Source: Paraburkholderia caledonica NBRC 102488
Lineage (GTDB): Bacteria; Pseudomonadota; Gammaproteobacteria; Burkholderiales; Burkholderiaceae
Assembly (NCBI RefSeq): GCF_000685095.1
Contig: NZ_BAYE01000021.1
Span: forward strand, 1-64,000
Length of the DNA: 64,000 nt
Reading direction: 5' to 3'
Both the position numbers and the translations under genes were made by a program. Positions within the stretch are counted from its first letter, which is position 1. Every line of letters begins with the position of its first letter. A model generated the notes under the pieces. That model ran no database searches. It was given only the letters and a program-made list of their open reading frames with translations, and was not told the DNA's origin. Positions 53,319-62,603 of the stretch are shown piece by piece.

Positions 53319-54272
53319 ATGATGAACAAGCTATTCAAACAGGCGATGTGCAGCGTTGCGCTGCTATGCGCGGCAGCCAGTTTCGCGTCGGCCGCGGAGC
53401 CGCAATCGTGCATGCAGGTGAACATGGCGGGGCCGGGATGGACCGATATCGACGCCACCAATGCAATGACGGGCGTCGTGCTGAAGGCGCTCGGGTATAA
53501 ACAGAAGGTGGCCAACCTTTCTGTGCCGATCACGTATCAGGGCCTGAAAAAAGGGCAAATCGACGTGTTTCTCGGCAACTGGATGCCCGCGCAAGCACCG
53601 GTCGTCAAACCGTTTGAAGAAGAAAAGTCGATCGTGGTCGTCCATCCGAATCTGAGCAATGCGAAGTTCACGCTCGCAGTGCCCGACTACGTGGCGGCGG
53701 CGGGCGTTCACTCGTTCGCGGACCTAGCCAAAAATGCCGACAAGTTCGATAGCAGGATCTACGGCATCGAACCCGGCGCGCCGGCCAATCAGAACATCAA
53801 GAAGATGGTCGATGACAAAGCGTTCGGTCTCGACAACTGGAAGGTCGTCGAATCCAGCGAGACGGGCATGCTTACACAAGTCGAGCGTGCAGTACGCGAG
53901 AAGAAGTGGATCGTGTTCCTTGCGTGGGAGCCGCATGTGATGAACACGAAGTTCAAGCTGACTTATCTCGACGGAGGCGATAAGTACTTCGGCCCGAACT
54001 ACGGCGGCGCCACGGTCAACACCGTTGCGCGCAGCGGCTATGCGGAACAATGCCCTAACGTGGATCGTCTCTTCAAACAGCTGACATTCAACGTCGACAT
54101 CGAGAACGGAGTAATCACCGAAGTACTCGAAAAGAAGACCAGTGTCGACGTAGCCGCGACCGAAGCGCTGAAGCGCCACCCCGAACTGCTCAAGTCGTGG
54201 CTGGATGGCGTCAGTACCGCGAGCGGCGCGAATGGCCTGCAAGCCGTTCAGACGGCGCTCGGTGTGAAGTAG
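53319..54272 (+). CDS. ChoX-type binding protein, probably for choline sulfate or choline
   Basis: This 317-residue protein has a signal peptide ending ASFASAAEPQ and the start CMQVNMAGPGWTDIDATNAMTGVVLKALGYK, a clear paralogue of ChoX at 17702. Other shared blocks are TYQGLKKGQIDVFLGNW and FLAWEPHVMN. It follows betC, so it probably binds choline sulfate or choline made from it. There is no ATPase or permease beside it, so it may feed the ChoVW core. Adjacent ATGs at 53319 and 53322 are both possible; GGAAAG precedes them. Confidence 0.92.
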   Translation: MMNKLFKQAMCSVALLCAAASFASAAEPQSCMQVNMAGPGWTDIDATNAMTGVVLKALGYKQKVANLSVPITYQGLKKGQIDVFLGNWMPAQAPVVKPFEEEKSIVVVHPNLSNAKFTLAVPDYVAAAGVHSFADLAKNADKFDSRIYGIEPGAPANQNIKKMVDDKAFGLDNWKVVESSETGMLTQVERAVREKKWIVFLAWEPHVMNTKFKLTYLDGGDKYFGPNYGGATVNTVARSGYAEQCPNVDRLFKQLTFNVDIENGVITEVLEKKTSVDVAATEALKRHPELLKSWLDGVSTASGANGLQAVQTALGVK

Positions 54273-54548
54273 AAAAGGCAATGCCAGTTGTTCGCTCGTA
54301 AGGTCGCAAGGCGACAGATTCATGTCGCATCCAATCGACTCGCCGTAAAACTGGAACCGTATTCTTGACGCGTCGATGCGGGCTTGGCGGAATTTTCATG
54401 CGGAACAAATAACAGCCAGGCCATATCGATCGGTCTCAACCGGTTTCGAACTGCCCGTCATGCGAGAAGCGCCGCGCGCCTGCTATTGGCCGCGGCAGGG
54501 ATCGCTTTATCCAACGAATTGCGCAGGCAAAGAGCAGGGGAGAATTCA

Positions 54549-55697
54549 ATGAAGAAGAGAAATGCCGTCAGTCTTTCGGGACTCGCTATTGCAGCAAGCG
54601 CCGTGTGCGCGCCAACGGCTGTTCACGCGCAAAGCAGTGTCACGCTGTATGGCGTTCTGGACGCGGGCATCACGTACGTGAGCAACGCCGGTGGCTCCCA
54701 CCAGGTCAAGTTCGACGACGGCATTTCGTACGGTAACCGTATCGGCTTCAAAGGTGTCGAAGATCTCGGCGGCGGCTTGCAGGCCATCTTCGTGCTCGAG
54801 TCGGGATTCCACCTGGGCAATGGGCAGCTCGGATTTGGCGGTGCCGAATTCGGCCGCCAGGCGTATGTTGGCCTGAAGAACAACTGGGGCACTCTGTCGT
54901 TTGGTAACCAGCTGGACATGACCGAAGAATTCGCCTACCTGTACAACATATCGGCGTGGGCGAGCGGTTATGCGATTCACCAAGGCGACTTCGACCGGAT
55001 GAACGGCGACCGGCTGCCGAATTCGATCAAGTATCTCTCCAACGACATCTCCGGTTTTTCTTTTGGTGGCATGTACTCGTTCGGCAATACGGCGGGCGAC
55101 TTTCACCAGAAGAGCGCATGGAGCGTGGGCGCGCGCTATGAACACGGCGCGTTCAACATGGGCGCCGCCTATACGCAGCTGAACAATCCGTACGGTATCT
55201 ACGCATTCGATCCGTATGCGATGATCGGCACGCGTACTTTCCTCGGCCAGCCCACCGTCTCGGTCGATCCTGCAACCGGCGCGGTAACAGATTTGTACAG
55301 TGCATCCGCGTTCCCCGTCGACAAGCAAGGTGCCTTTGCAGTCGGCGCCGCATACACGATTGGCAATGTGATGTTGAGCGGCAACTTCACCTACACGACA
55401 ATCAAGGGGCTCGGACAAACGTCGCATATGCAGGTGTACGAGGGCGGCGCTTCGTACACATTCACGCCGGCGTTGATGCTATACGGTGGTTATCAACACA
55501 CGCGATTTGAAGGAAACCACTGGAATCAGGGCTCGCTCGGGCTTCACTACCTGCTGTCCAAACGCACGGATGTTTATATCTCCGGTGATTATCTGCGCGC
55601 TTCCGATGGCGTGAACGCGGTTATCGGCTATAGCTTCACGCCGTCGAGCACGAGCACGCAGGCCGATGTGCGTATCGGCATGCGCCATTCTTTCTGA
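54549..55697 (+). CDS. Gram-negative general porin
   Basis: This 382-residue outer-membrane protein has a signal peptide ending VHAQSSVTLYGVLDAGITYVSN. SSVTLYGVLDAGITYVSN and a C-terminal phenylalanine (RIGMRHSF) are the standard Burkholderia porin (OmpC/OpcP-like) pattern of a 16-strand trimeric barrel. The ATG at 54549 follows GGGGAGAATTCA. It lies 276 bases after the binding protein gene and may supply outer-membrane entry for choline compounds, by position only. A hairpin at 55707-55734 follows. Confidence 0.9.
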   Translation: MKKRNAVSLSGLAIAASAVCAPTAVHAQSSVTLYGVLDAGITYVSNAGGSHQVKFDDGISYGNRIGFKGVEDLGGGLQAIFVLESGFHLGNGQLGFGGAEFGRQAYVGLKNNWGTLSFGNQLDMTEEFAYLYNISAWASGYAIHQGDFDRMNGDRLPNSIKYLSNDISGFSFGGMYSFGNTAGDFHQKSAWSVGARYEHGAFNMGAAYTQLNNPYGIYAFDPYAMIGTRTFLGQPTVSVDPATGAVTDLYSASAFPVDKQGAFAVGAAYTIGNVMLSGNFTYTTIKGLGQTSHMQVYEGGASYTFTPALMLYGGYQHTRFEGNHWNQGSLGLHYLLSKRTDVYISGDYLRASDGVNAVIGYSFTPSSTSTQADVRIGMRHSF

Positions 55698-55706
55698 AGC
55701 ACCGGC

Positions 55707-55734
55707 GGCGGGTTTCCGGCAGTGGGAATCCGCC
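55707..55734 (+). terminator. Hairpin after the porin gene
   Basis: GGCGGGTTTCC at 55707-55717 pairs with GGGAATCCGCC at 55724-55734 with two G-T wobbles, 10 bases past the porin stop. There is no long T-run, so strength is uncertain. Confidence 0.45.
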
Positions 55735-55954
55735 GTGGCCATTTGTCTGCTTTATCAGTATTTGTCGCTTCTTCTTTATATCCGCTCTACAATCCCGTCC
55801 CGCGCATGAGTCGCAGTTCAGTCCGATGTGCCGTTATGGCATATACGGACGTCGCACTCCATGTCTTCCTTTCCGAATTGCAATGAGCGGTGCTGCCGCT
55901 ATCCACGCATCGTGACGCACTGTATCAACATCTTGGCGGGACCGAGGATGCCGA

Positions 55955-56872
55955 ATGCCGATAAAGCTTTCGTTTGAAGCGCTTGAAGTACTGGACGTAA
56001 TAGACAGAACAGGTACATTCGCGGAGGCAGCCGAATTGCTGCACCGAGTACCGTCGGCGCTGACGTATCTCGTGCAGAAGATCGAAAGCGATCTGGGCGT
56101 CGAACTGTTCGACCGCAGCGGAAGACGCGCGAGACTCACGCAAGCCGGCCGGGTACTCGTGGAAGAAGGGCGTCAGTTGCTCAAAGCGGCGCGACAGCTC
56201 GAAATGAAAGCGCAAGGCATCCAGCGAGGTTGGGAATCGGAACTTTGTATCTGTCTGGATGAAATCCTGCCGTTCGAATCGTTGTGGCCGTATGTTCGCA
56301 GCTTCTACGAAATGGAGACGATCACGCGGTTGCGCCTGTCCACCGAAGTGCTTGGCGGCGTGTGGGATGCGCTGATCACGGGGCGCGCGGATCTCGCCGT
56401 GGGCGCGGTCGGCGAGCCGCCTCACGCGGCGAATATCGCGGCGCGGCCGATCGGAGCGTTGCGGCATCTATTCGTGATGGCGCCCGATCACCCGCTTGCC
56501 GCGATAACCGAGCCGTTGGACCGCGGCACGATTGCCGGATATCGCGGCGCTGTCATAAGCGACACGTCGCGCGAGTTACAGCCTCAATCGGTGGCGACGT
56601 ACGACGGCCAACCCGTCATCGTGGTGCCTACGCTGGCGGCCAAGGTCGGCGCGCTGTGCGAAGGAATCGCAGTGGGCATGCTGCCTGAGCGCGTGGCCGA
56701 AGGCCTCATACGCGAAGGGAATCTCGTCGCGAGACGGATTGCCGGCGTGCGTGCGCACACGCAGTGCTATCTCGCGTGGCGCGAAGATAAAGGCGGACAT
56801 GCGCTGGATTGGTGGGTCGGGCAGCTGGACAAGGAAGATCTGGTCGACAGGCTGTTCGGTGCATCCATATAG
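55955..56872 (+). CDS. LysR-type transcriptional regulator
   Basis: This 305-residue LysR protein has a winged helix-turn-helix at the N-terminus (FEALEVLDVIDRTGTFAEAAELLHRVPSALTYLVQKIESDLGVELFDR) and a co-inducer domain. The wing segment VPSALTYLVQ differs from the betC-linked LysR. It lies between the porin and the GntR-led operon on the same strand, with 257 bases in front. Its target is not clear; it could regulate the porin or an unlinked locus. Confidence 0.85.
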   Translation: MPIKLSFEALEVLDVIDRTGTFAEAAELLHRVPSALTYLVQKIESDLGVELFDRSGRRARLTQAGRVLVEEGRQLLKAARQLEMKAQGIQRGWESELCICLDEILPFESLWPYVRSFYEMETITRLRLSTEVLGGVWDALITGRADLAVGAVGEPPHAANIAARPIGALRHLFVMAPDHPLAAITEPLDRGTIAGYRGAVISDTSRELQPQSVATYDGQPVIVVPTLAAKVGALCEGIAVGMLPERVAEGLIREGNLVARRIAGVRAHTQCYLAWREDKGGHALDWWVGQLDKEDLVDRLFGASI

Positions 56873-56982
56873 TCGGGAACGTCAGTTCAACAACGCCGCC
56901 TGCAGATTAAATTCTTGTTGACGGATCTTTTGACGGTGACCGATAGTCACTGCCGGAAGATCTGTTAATCCCAGGCTCGTGC

Positions 56983-57729
56983 GTGAAAGACACAACCCGC
57001 TCCCCCTCGTCCCGCGCTGACCACGTGTACTTCAGCGTGCGAGACGATATCTTCGACATGCGCCTGCTTCCGGGCGACCGTATGACTGAAGCCAGCATCG
57101 CCGACCGCTTCGGCGTTTCGCGCACACCTGCGCGAGAGGCGCTGCAACGTCTTCAAAGCGACGGTCTGATGCGCGGCTATGTGCGCGGCGGCTGGGAAGT
57201 CGTGCCGATCGACTTCAAGCGCTTCGAAGATCTATACGAATTGCGCAAGCTGATAGAGACGTTTTCTGTCACTAAGCTCTTTGGCGCTGACGGAACCCTA
57301 TCCGCCACCGCTTTGCAGATGCTTGAGCGGCTCGACCGCATCTGGAACGTCCCTCGCGCGCAACGCGTTCGCGACGGCCGGGAGATGGTGGCGCTCGACG
57401 AGGCGTTCCACGAGGCGCTTGTGCTCGCCGCCGGCAATGAAGAGTTGAGCGCCGCAATGCAGCGCGTGACCGACCGCATCCGCGTGGTGCGGCGCCTCGA
57501 CCTCGTATACGGCGATTGCATCGACGACACTTATAACGAACACATCGCGATTCTCGCCGCCATCCGCGACCTTGCGGCTGACCGGGCAGTCGAGTTACTG
57601 GGGCGGCACATAGAAGGAAGCAGGGCGGAAGTGCGCACACTGACCACCGAGCGCCTGCAGCGCGCCCGCACCGCCTCGGAGCCTCACAGTGCGCCTTATG
57701 CACCACCGAGGTTGCGAGGCACCATCTAG
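56983..57729 (+). CDS. GntR-family (FCD-domain) regulator
   Basis: This 248-residue regulator has a GntR winged helix (SVRDDIFDMRLLPGDRMTEASIADRFGVSRTPAREALQRLQSDGL, about 15-70) and an FCD effector domain (YELRKLIETFSV...VALDEAFHEALVLAAGNEELSAAMQRVTDRIRVVRRLD). It begins with a GTG at 56983. It lies 74-128 bases before the GGT-like gene in the same direction and so is likely to regulate the hydrolase-transporter-amidase operon. FCD proteins usually sense small carboxylates. Confidence 0.85.
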   Translation: MKDTTRSPSSRADHVYFSVRDDIFDMRLLPGDRMTEASIADRFGVSRTPAREALQRLQSDGLMRGYVRGGWEVVPIDFKRFEDLYELRKLIETFSVTKLFGADGTLSATALQMLERLDRIWNVPRAQRVRDGREMVALDEAFHEALVLAAGNEELSAAMQRVTDRIRVVRRLDLVYGDCIDDTYNEHIAILAAIRDLAADRAVELLGRHIEGSRAEVRTLTTERLQRARTASEPHSAPYAPPRLRGTI

Positions 57730-57803
57730 CAACACGCTTTCAGGCGCGACGATTTGTTAAGCGCCTTCTGCACTCGGCCTTTGCGCGGAATGCAGACGTT
57801 GGC

Positions 57804-59468
57804 ATGGAATTCGCATATGCACCGGGTATGTATACAAGCAAAAGCCCCGTGCATCCGATGACTTCCGAATTTCTGAACCCGGCCCGCGGAACCCGCGGAA
57901 TGGCGGTCGCGCCTCATGCGCTTGCCGCGCAGAGCGCGCTCGCGATCTTGCGCGAAGGCGGCAACGCCGTCGAAGCGATGATCTCTGCCGCGGCGACAAT
58001 CGCCGTCGTCTATCCGCATATGAACAGCATTGGCGGCGACGGGTTCTGGCTTATCTCGCGTCCCGGCGCCGAGCCGGTCGGCATCGAGGCGTGCGGTGCG
58101 GCGGCATTGGCGGCGAGTGTCGACGAGTACCGCTCGCGTGGACTCTCGGCCATACCGACGCGCGGCCCGCTCGCCGCCAACACGGTGGCCGGTACGGTGT
58201 CCGGCTGGCAGCGCGCGTATCGCTGGTCGGCTGAAACGCTGGGCGGCAGGCTACCGGTCGAACGCCTGCTCGAAGACGCGATCCATTACGCGAAGCACGG
58301 CGTGCCGGTCACGCGCAGTCAGTCGCAATGTGTCGAAAGCCGTCTCGCCGAACTGCGCCCGATCGCGGGTTTCACAGACACCTTCCTCTGCGACGGTCGG
58401 GTGCCGGCTACAGGCGAGCGCTTCGTCGCACCTCGTCTTGCCGCCACTCTCGAACGTCTGGCTCACGCAGGCTTCGACGACTTCTATCGCGGCGACCTTG
58501 CACGCAGCATCGCGAGTGATCTTCAGTCGGCCGGTTCGCTGTTGACTCTCGCAGACCTGCAACGACACGAGGCGCGAATGCGAACGCCGCTCGCGCTCGA
58601 GCATTCGTTGGGCACGATCTACAACATGCCGCCGCCGACACAAGGGCTCGTGTCGTTGCTGATTCTGGGCATTCTCGATCGCGTGTTGACGAAAGAGATG
58701 GACCCGCTGGGTCCCGAGTTCGTGCACGCCTGCGTCGAAGCAACCAAGCTCGCGTTCGCGGTGCGCGACGCAGAGATCACCGATCCGGATCACATGCGCG
58801 TCGATCCACGCGAACTGCTAAAGCCTGCCGCGCTCGACGCAATGGCTGCGCAAGTGTCGTCGACTCGAGCCGCGCCGTGGGGCGCCGGTCGCGGGCCCGG
58901 CGATACGGTGTGGCTTGGCGTGACCGACAGCGACGGCGTGGCGGTGAGCTTCATCCAGAGCATTTATCACGAGTTCGGCAGCGGCGTGGTGCTGGCCGGG
59001 ACGGGCATCAACTGGCAGAACCGCGGATGCAGCTTTTCGCTCGACGAGCGCTCGCGCAATCCGTTAATGCCGCTGCGCCGGCCTTTTCATACGCTGAACC
59101 CGGCGCTCGCGCGTTTTGCAGATGGCCGCACGATGGTCTACGGCAACATGGGTGGCGACGGTCAGCCGCAGTCGCAAAGTGCGGTGTTCTCGCGCATCGC
59201 GATGTTCGGCTGGAACCCGCAGGCCGCGATCGACGCGCCGCGTTGGCTGCTCGGCCGCACATGGGGTCAATCGACCGACACGCTCAAACTCGAAGCGCGT
59301 TTCGCTCCGGACACGATCGCGCGGCTCGCGGCGCTCGGCCACGAAGTCGAGACGATGCAGGCGTATGACGAAGCAATGGGACATGCCGGCGCAATCGTTC
59401 GGTATCCAGATGGATTGATCGAAGCGGGCTACGACCCGCGCAGTGACGGGGCAGCCGCGGGCTGGTAG
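57804..59468 (+). CDS. Gamma-glutamyltransferase-fold hydrolase (oxamate amidohydrolase HpxW-like)
   Basis: This Ntn-hydrolase of up to 554 residues has the autoprocessing threonine at T368 (GPGDTVWLGVTDSDGVAVSF, numbered from 57804) that starts the small subunit. It has N-terminal family segments EGGNAVEAMISAAATIAVVYPHMNSIGGDGF and AANTVAGTVSGWQ. It has no signal peptide, unlike periplasmic GGT. The start is uncertain: ATGs at 57804, 57828 and 57858 are in frame, and homology begins after the last. Cytosolic GGT-like proteins next to amidases and ABC importers include the Klebsiella HpxW oxamate amidohydrolase, so a small-amide hydrolase role is plausible. The direct substrate is not shown. 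Confidence 0.75.
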   Translation: MEFAYAPGMYTSKSPVHPMTSEFLNPARGTRGMAVAPHALAAQSALAILREGGNAVEAMISAAATIAVVYPHMNSIGGDGFWLISRPGAEPVGIEACGAAALAASVDEYRSRGLSAIPTRGPLAANTVAGTVSGWQRAYRWSAETLGGRLPVERLLEDAIHYAKHGVPVTRSQSQCVESRLAELRPIAGFTDTFLCDGRVPATGERFVAPRLAATLERLAHAGFDDFYRGDLARSIASDLQSAGSLLTLADLQRHEARMRTPLALEHSLGTIYNMPPPTQGLVSLLILGILDRVLTKEMDPLGPEFVHACVEATKLAFAVRDAEITDPDHMRVDPRELLKPAALDAMAAQVSSTRAAPWGAGRGPGDTVWLGVTDSDGVAVSFIQSIYHEFGSGVVLAGTGINWQNRGCSFSLDERSRNPLMPLRRPFHTLNPALARFADGRTMVYGNMGGDGQPQSQSAVFSRIAMFGWNPQAAIDAPRWLLGRTWGQSTDTLKLEARFAPDTIARLAALGHEVETMQAYDEAMGHAGAIVRYPDGLIEAGYDPRSDGAAAGW

Positions 59469-59579
59469 ACGCACACGCGCGCTATTTTTCAATCGGATTG
59501 CAGGTCCGGCCCTCGAGGCCCGGAGGACGCTGCACGTCTGCCGGGCGCCGGCAGACCTTCGCCTAGTAATGGAGTCACC

Positions 59580-60884
59580 ATGACCACACGTTTGCAATCT
59601 TCGTTGCCACCCATCGCGTCGACGGAAGCCGGCGCCGTTTCGTCGAGCGCGACCCACAATCGTTGGCTTCAACTCGGGCTCGGTCTCGTCTGCATGATGG
59701 CGATCTCGAGTCCGCAGTATGTATGGACGCTGATGACGAAGCCGCTCGCCGCGAAACTCGGTGTTGCACTGCCTGAACTACAGGTCACGTTTTCGCTGCT
59801 GATCATATTGCAGACGTTCTTCTCGCCGTTCCAAGGCAAGCTGATCGACCGCTTCGGGCCACGCATGCTGATTTCAATAGGCACCGTCATGTCGGGCCTG
59901 AGTTGGGTGCTGGCCTCACAGGTGCATAGCGCGCCGATGCTCTACCTCACTTATGGATTGGTCGGCGGTCTCGGCACCGGCATTGTGTATGTCGGCGTGG
60001 TGGGGTTGATGGTGCGCTGGTTCCCGACCAATCGCGGCTTTGCGGCGGGCGCCGTCGCGGCGGGCTATGGCATGGGCGCAATCGTCACGACGTTCCCGAT
60101 CGCCACGTCGCTGCAGGTGCGCGGCATCGATGCAACGCTCTGGATATTCGGCATTGCGTTCGCAGTGGTAGGGCTGCTTGCTTCGCAAGGTTTGCGCGTG
60201 CCGCCTGCGCACGATGCCGCGGGTTCCCCCGGCTCCGCTTCCACGCCTAGCGTTAAGAATTTTCGCCCTTCGCAGACCTTGAAGACGCCGATCTTCTGGC
60301 TGATGTTCGCGATGATGACCATGATGTCCACGTCGGGCCTCATGATCACCTCGCAAATGGCCACCTTCGCCGCCGACTTCGGCGTGACCAAGGTTCTCGT
60401 GTTCGGTATGGCGGCGTTGCCGCTGGCGTTGACGATCGACCGCTTCACGAACGGGCTCACGCGACCGCTGTTCGGCTGGGTGTCGGACAGAATGGGGCGC
60501 GAGAACACGATGTTTTTTGCCTTCGCGCTCGAAGGTGTGGCCATGGCGTTATGGCTGCTCACGCGCGATAACGCCGTGCTGTTCGTGCTGCTGTCGGGCG
60601 TGGTGTTCTTCGGCTGGGGCGAGATCTTCTCGCTGTTTCCGTCGACCCTCACTGACACGTTCGGCACGCGGCACGCCACCGAGAACTACGGCTGGCTGTA
60701 TATCTCGCAGGGGATCGGTTCGATTTTCGGCGGCCCGCTCGCGGCGTTGATGCATCAGCATGCGGGAAGCTGGGTGCCGGTGTTTTCGACCGCGATCACG
60801 CTCGACATCGCGACCGCGCTGCTTGCCATTGCCGTGCTCAAGCCGATGCGCCGGCGTTTTATGACGGCACAGCAGGGCGCGTAA
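59580..60884 (+). CDS. OFA-family MFS transporter (oxalate/formate antiporter-like)
   Basis: This 434-residue 12-helix carrier has the OFA pattern LGLVCMMAISSPQYVWTLMTKPLAAKLGVALPELQVTFSLLIILQTFFSPFQGKLIDRFGPR and GLMVRWFPTNRGFAAGAVAAGYGMGAIV. OFA members move small carboxylates such as oxalate, formate or oxamate-like anions. It lies 111 bases after the GGT-like gene and before an ABC importer. The leader has a GC-rich hairpin-like stretch (GAGGCCCGGAGGACG...). Substrate not proven. Confidence 0.85.
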   Translation: MTTRLQSSLPPIASTEAGAVSSSATHNRWLQLGLGLVCMMAISSPQYVWTLMTKPLAAKLGVALPELQVTFSLLIILQTFFSPFQGKLIDRFGPRMLISIGTVMSGLSWVLASQVHSAPMLYLTYGLVGGLGTGIVYVGVVGLMVRWFPTNRGFAAGAVAAGYGMGAIVTTFPIATSLQVRGIDATLWIFGIAFAVVGLLASQGLRVPPAHDAAGSPGSASTPSVKNFRPSQTLKTPIFWLMFAMMTMMSTSGLMITSQMATFAADFGVTKVLVFGMAALPLALTIDRFTNGLTRPLFGWVSDRMGRENTMFFAFALEGVAMALWLLTRDNAVLFVLLSGVVFFGWGEIFSLFPSTLTDTFGTRHATENYGWLYISQGIGSIFGGPLAALMHQHAGSWVPVFSTAITLDIATALLAIAVLKPMRRRFMTAQQGA

Positions 60885-60935
60885 TGTTAATCGCCTTGTC
60901 GAAATGCACTCCGAAGACGTCGTCGAGGAACAGAC

Positions 60936-61712
60936 ATGTCCGTTCAGCTTGCGTTACGTAATATCCGTAAATCGTTTTCGAACAAACTCGGCTCCGTCGA
61001 CGTGCTCGGCGGTCTGACCTTCGATATCCACGAGCGCGATTTCGTCAGCATCATCGGGCCTTCGGGCTGCGGCAAAACTACGGTGTTCAACGTGATCGCC
61101 GGCCTGCTCGAGGCGGATAGCGGTGACATCGTCTATCGCGGGCAAAGCGTCGATGGCTTGCGCGGCAAGGTCGGCTATATGATGCAGCGCGATCTGCTGC
61201 TGCCCTGGCGCACCGTGCTGCAAAACGTGCTGATCGGGCCGGAGCTCTCGAAGATGCCGGCCGCGCAAGCACGCGACATGGCGATGGAATACCTCAACAC
61301 GTATGGGCTCGCCGGCTTCGAGAACGCGTATCCGCGCATGCTGTCAGGCGGCATGCGTCAGCGCGTGGCGCTGATCCGCACGCTGATTAACGATCCCGAC
61401 ATCATTCTGCTGGACGAGCCTTTCTCGGCGCTCGACTACCAGACGCGCCTGTATCTGGAAGGGGTGCTGATGGAGGCCGTCGAGACGTTTCACAAGACAG
61501 TCGTACTTGTTACGCACGACATCGACGAGGCGGTGGCTTTGTCGAAGCGCGTCGTCGTACTTGGCGGCCGGCCGTCGCAGGTGAAGAAGATCTACGACAT
61601 CGACATAGCCGCTCGCTCGCCGATCGGCGCGCGCAGCGATCCCAACTTCGCCGGGTACTTTCACGCGTTATGCGGCGAGCTCGATATTCAGACGGAGGTG
61701 AAAGCAGCATGA
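60936..61712 (+). CDS. SsuB/TauB-type ABC transporter ATP-binding protein
   Basis: This 258-residue ATPase has Walker A GPSGCGKT at 41-48, the signature LSGGMRQRVALIR and ILLDEPFSALDYQTR. This nitrate/sulfonate/taurine (NitT/TauT) family of importers pairs with NMT1-type binding proteins. It lies 51 bases after the MFS gene and overlaps the permease ATG (ATGA). It powers an importer whose ligand is probably an organic nitrogen or sulfur compound. Confidence 0.9.
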   Translation: MSVQLALRNIRKSFSNKLGSVDVLGGLTFDIHERDFVSIIGPSGCGKTTVFNVIAGLLEADSGDIVYRGQSVDGLRGKVGYMMQRDLLLPWRTVLQNVLIGPELSKMPAAQARDMAMEYLNTYGLAGFENAYPRMLSGGMRQRVALIRTLINDPDIILLDEPFSALDYQTRLYLEGVLMEAVETFHKTVVLVTHDIDEAVALSKRVVVLGGRPSQVKKIYDIDIAARSPIGARSDPNFAGYFHALCGELDIQTEVKAA

Positions 61713-62563
61713 CGCAATCCGCTTCCATCAATAAACCGGCGCCGGCACAACGCACAGCGAAGCCTCGCGCGCGCTTCGTGCTCGACAGCGGCTGGGGGCG
61801 TTCGCTGTTGCAACTCGCGGCGGTAGTGGCGTTCTTTGCGATATGGGAAGGCGCGGCGCGCGTCGGCTGGGTATCGAATTTCCTTGTCGGCTCGCCGTCG
61901 AAAATACTCGCAGCGCTCTTGCGCGACGTGCAGTCGCATCAGCTTTTCATCGACACCGGCTATACGCTCTTCGAAGCAATTCTCGGATTCGTGTTCGGCA
62001 CCGCGGTCGGGTCGGTGTGCGGACTCGCGCTGTGGTATTCGCCGTTCGTCGCGCGGCTCATCGAGCCGTTTATCGTCGCGATCAACAGTGTGCCGAAGAT
62101 CGCTTTTGCGCCCATCGTGATTCTTTGGTTCGGCACCGGGCTCATCTCGAAGGTTGCGCTGGCCATTTCGCTGACCGCGATCGTTGCGCTGATTGCCGCA
62201 TATGAAGCGGCCAAGGACGCCGATCCCGATCTGCAGGCGTTGCTCGTCACGCTCGGCGCGAACAAGAACGACGTGTTCATGAAAGTCGTAGTGCCGTTCA
62301 CGCTGCCTTATGTGATCTCCACGTTTCGCATCAACGTCGGCTTCGGTCTGGTGGGCGCAGTGGTAGGTGAATTCATCTCATCGGAGAAGGGCCTTGGACA
62401 CATGATTTTCACCGCGTCCAGCCTGTACGACCTCAACACCGTGTGGGAGGGCCTGTTCGTGCTCATGGCGATCGGCTTCGTCCTGTACTTTCTGATCGAC
62501 ATGCTCGAACGCAAGCTGCTGCCCTGGCGGCAGGCGTCGAATACCACCACGCTCAAGGTTTAA
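61709..62563 (+). CDS. SsuC/TauC-type ABC transporter permease
   Basis: This 284-residue permease has six helices and the coupling EAA loop ALLVTLGANKNDVFMKVVVPFTLPYVISTFRINVGFGLVGAVVGEF. The ATG at 61709 overlaps the ATPase stop (ATGA), so homology begins there rather than upstream. It belongs to the NitT/TauT family. Together with the binding protein at 62604 it forms a complete importer in the order ATPase, permease, binding protein. Confidence 0.9.
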   Translation: MTQSASINKPAPAQRTAKPRARFVLDSGWGRSLLQLAAVVAFFAIWEGAARVGWVSNFLVGSPSKILAALLRDVQSHQLFIDTGYTLFEAILGFVFGTAVGSVCGLALWYSPFVARLIEPFIVAINSVPKIAFAPIVILWFGTGLISKVALAISLTAIVALIAAYEAAKDADPDLQALLVTLGANKNDVFMKVVVPFTLPYVISTFRINVGFGLVGAVVGEFISSEKGLGHMIFTASSLYDLNTVWEGLFVLMAIGFVLYFLIDMLERKLLPWRQASNTTTLKV

Positions 62564-62603
62564 CGCATTCCGGCAGTCCAACCACTTCATGACAGGACAG
62601 ACG

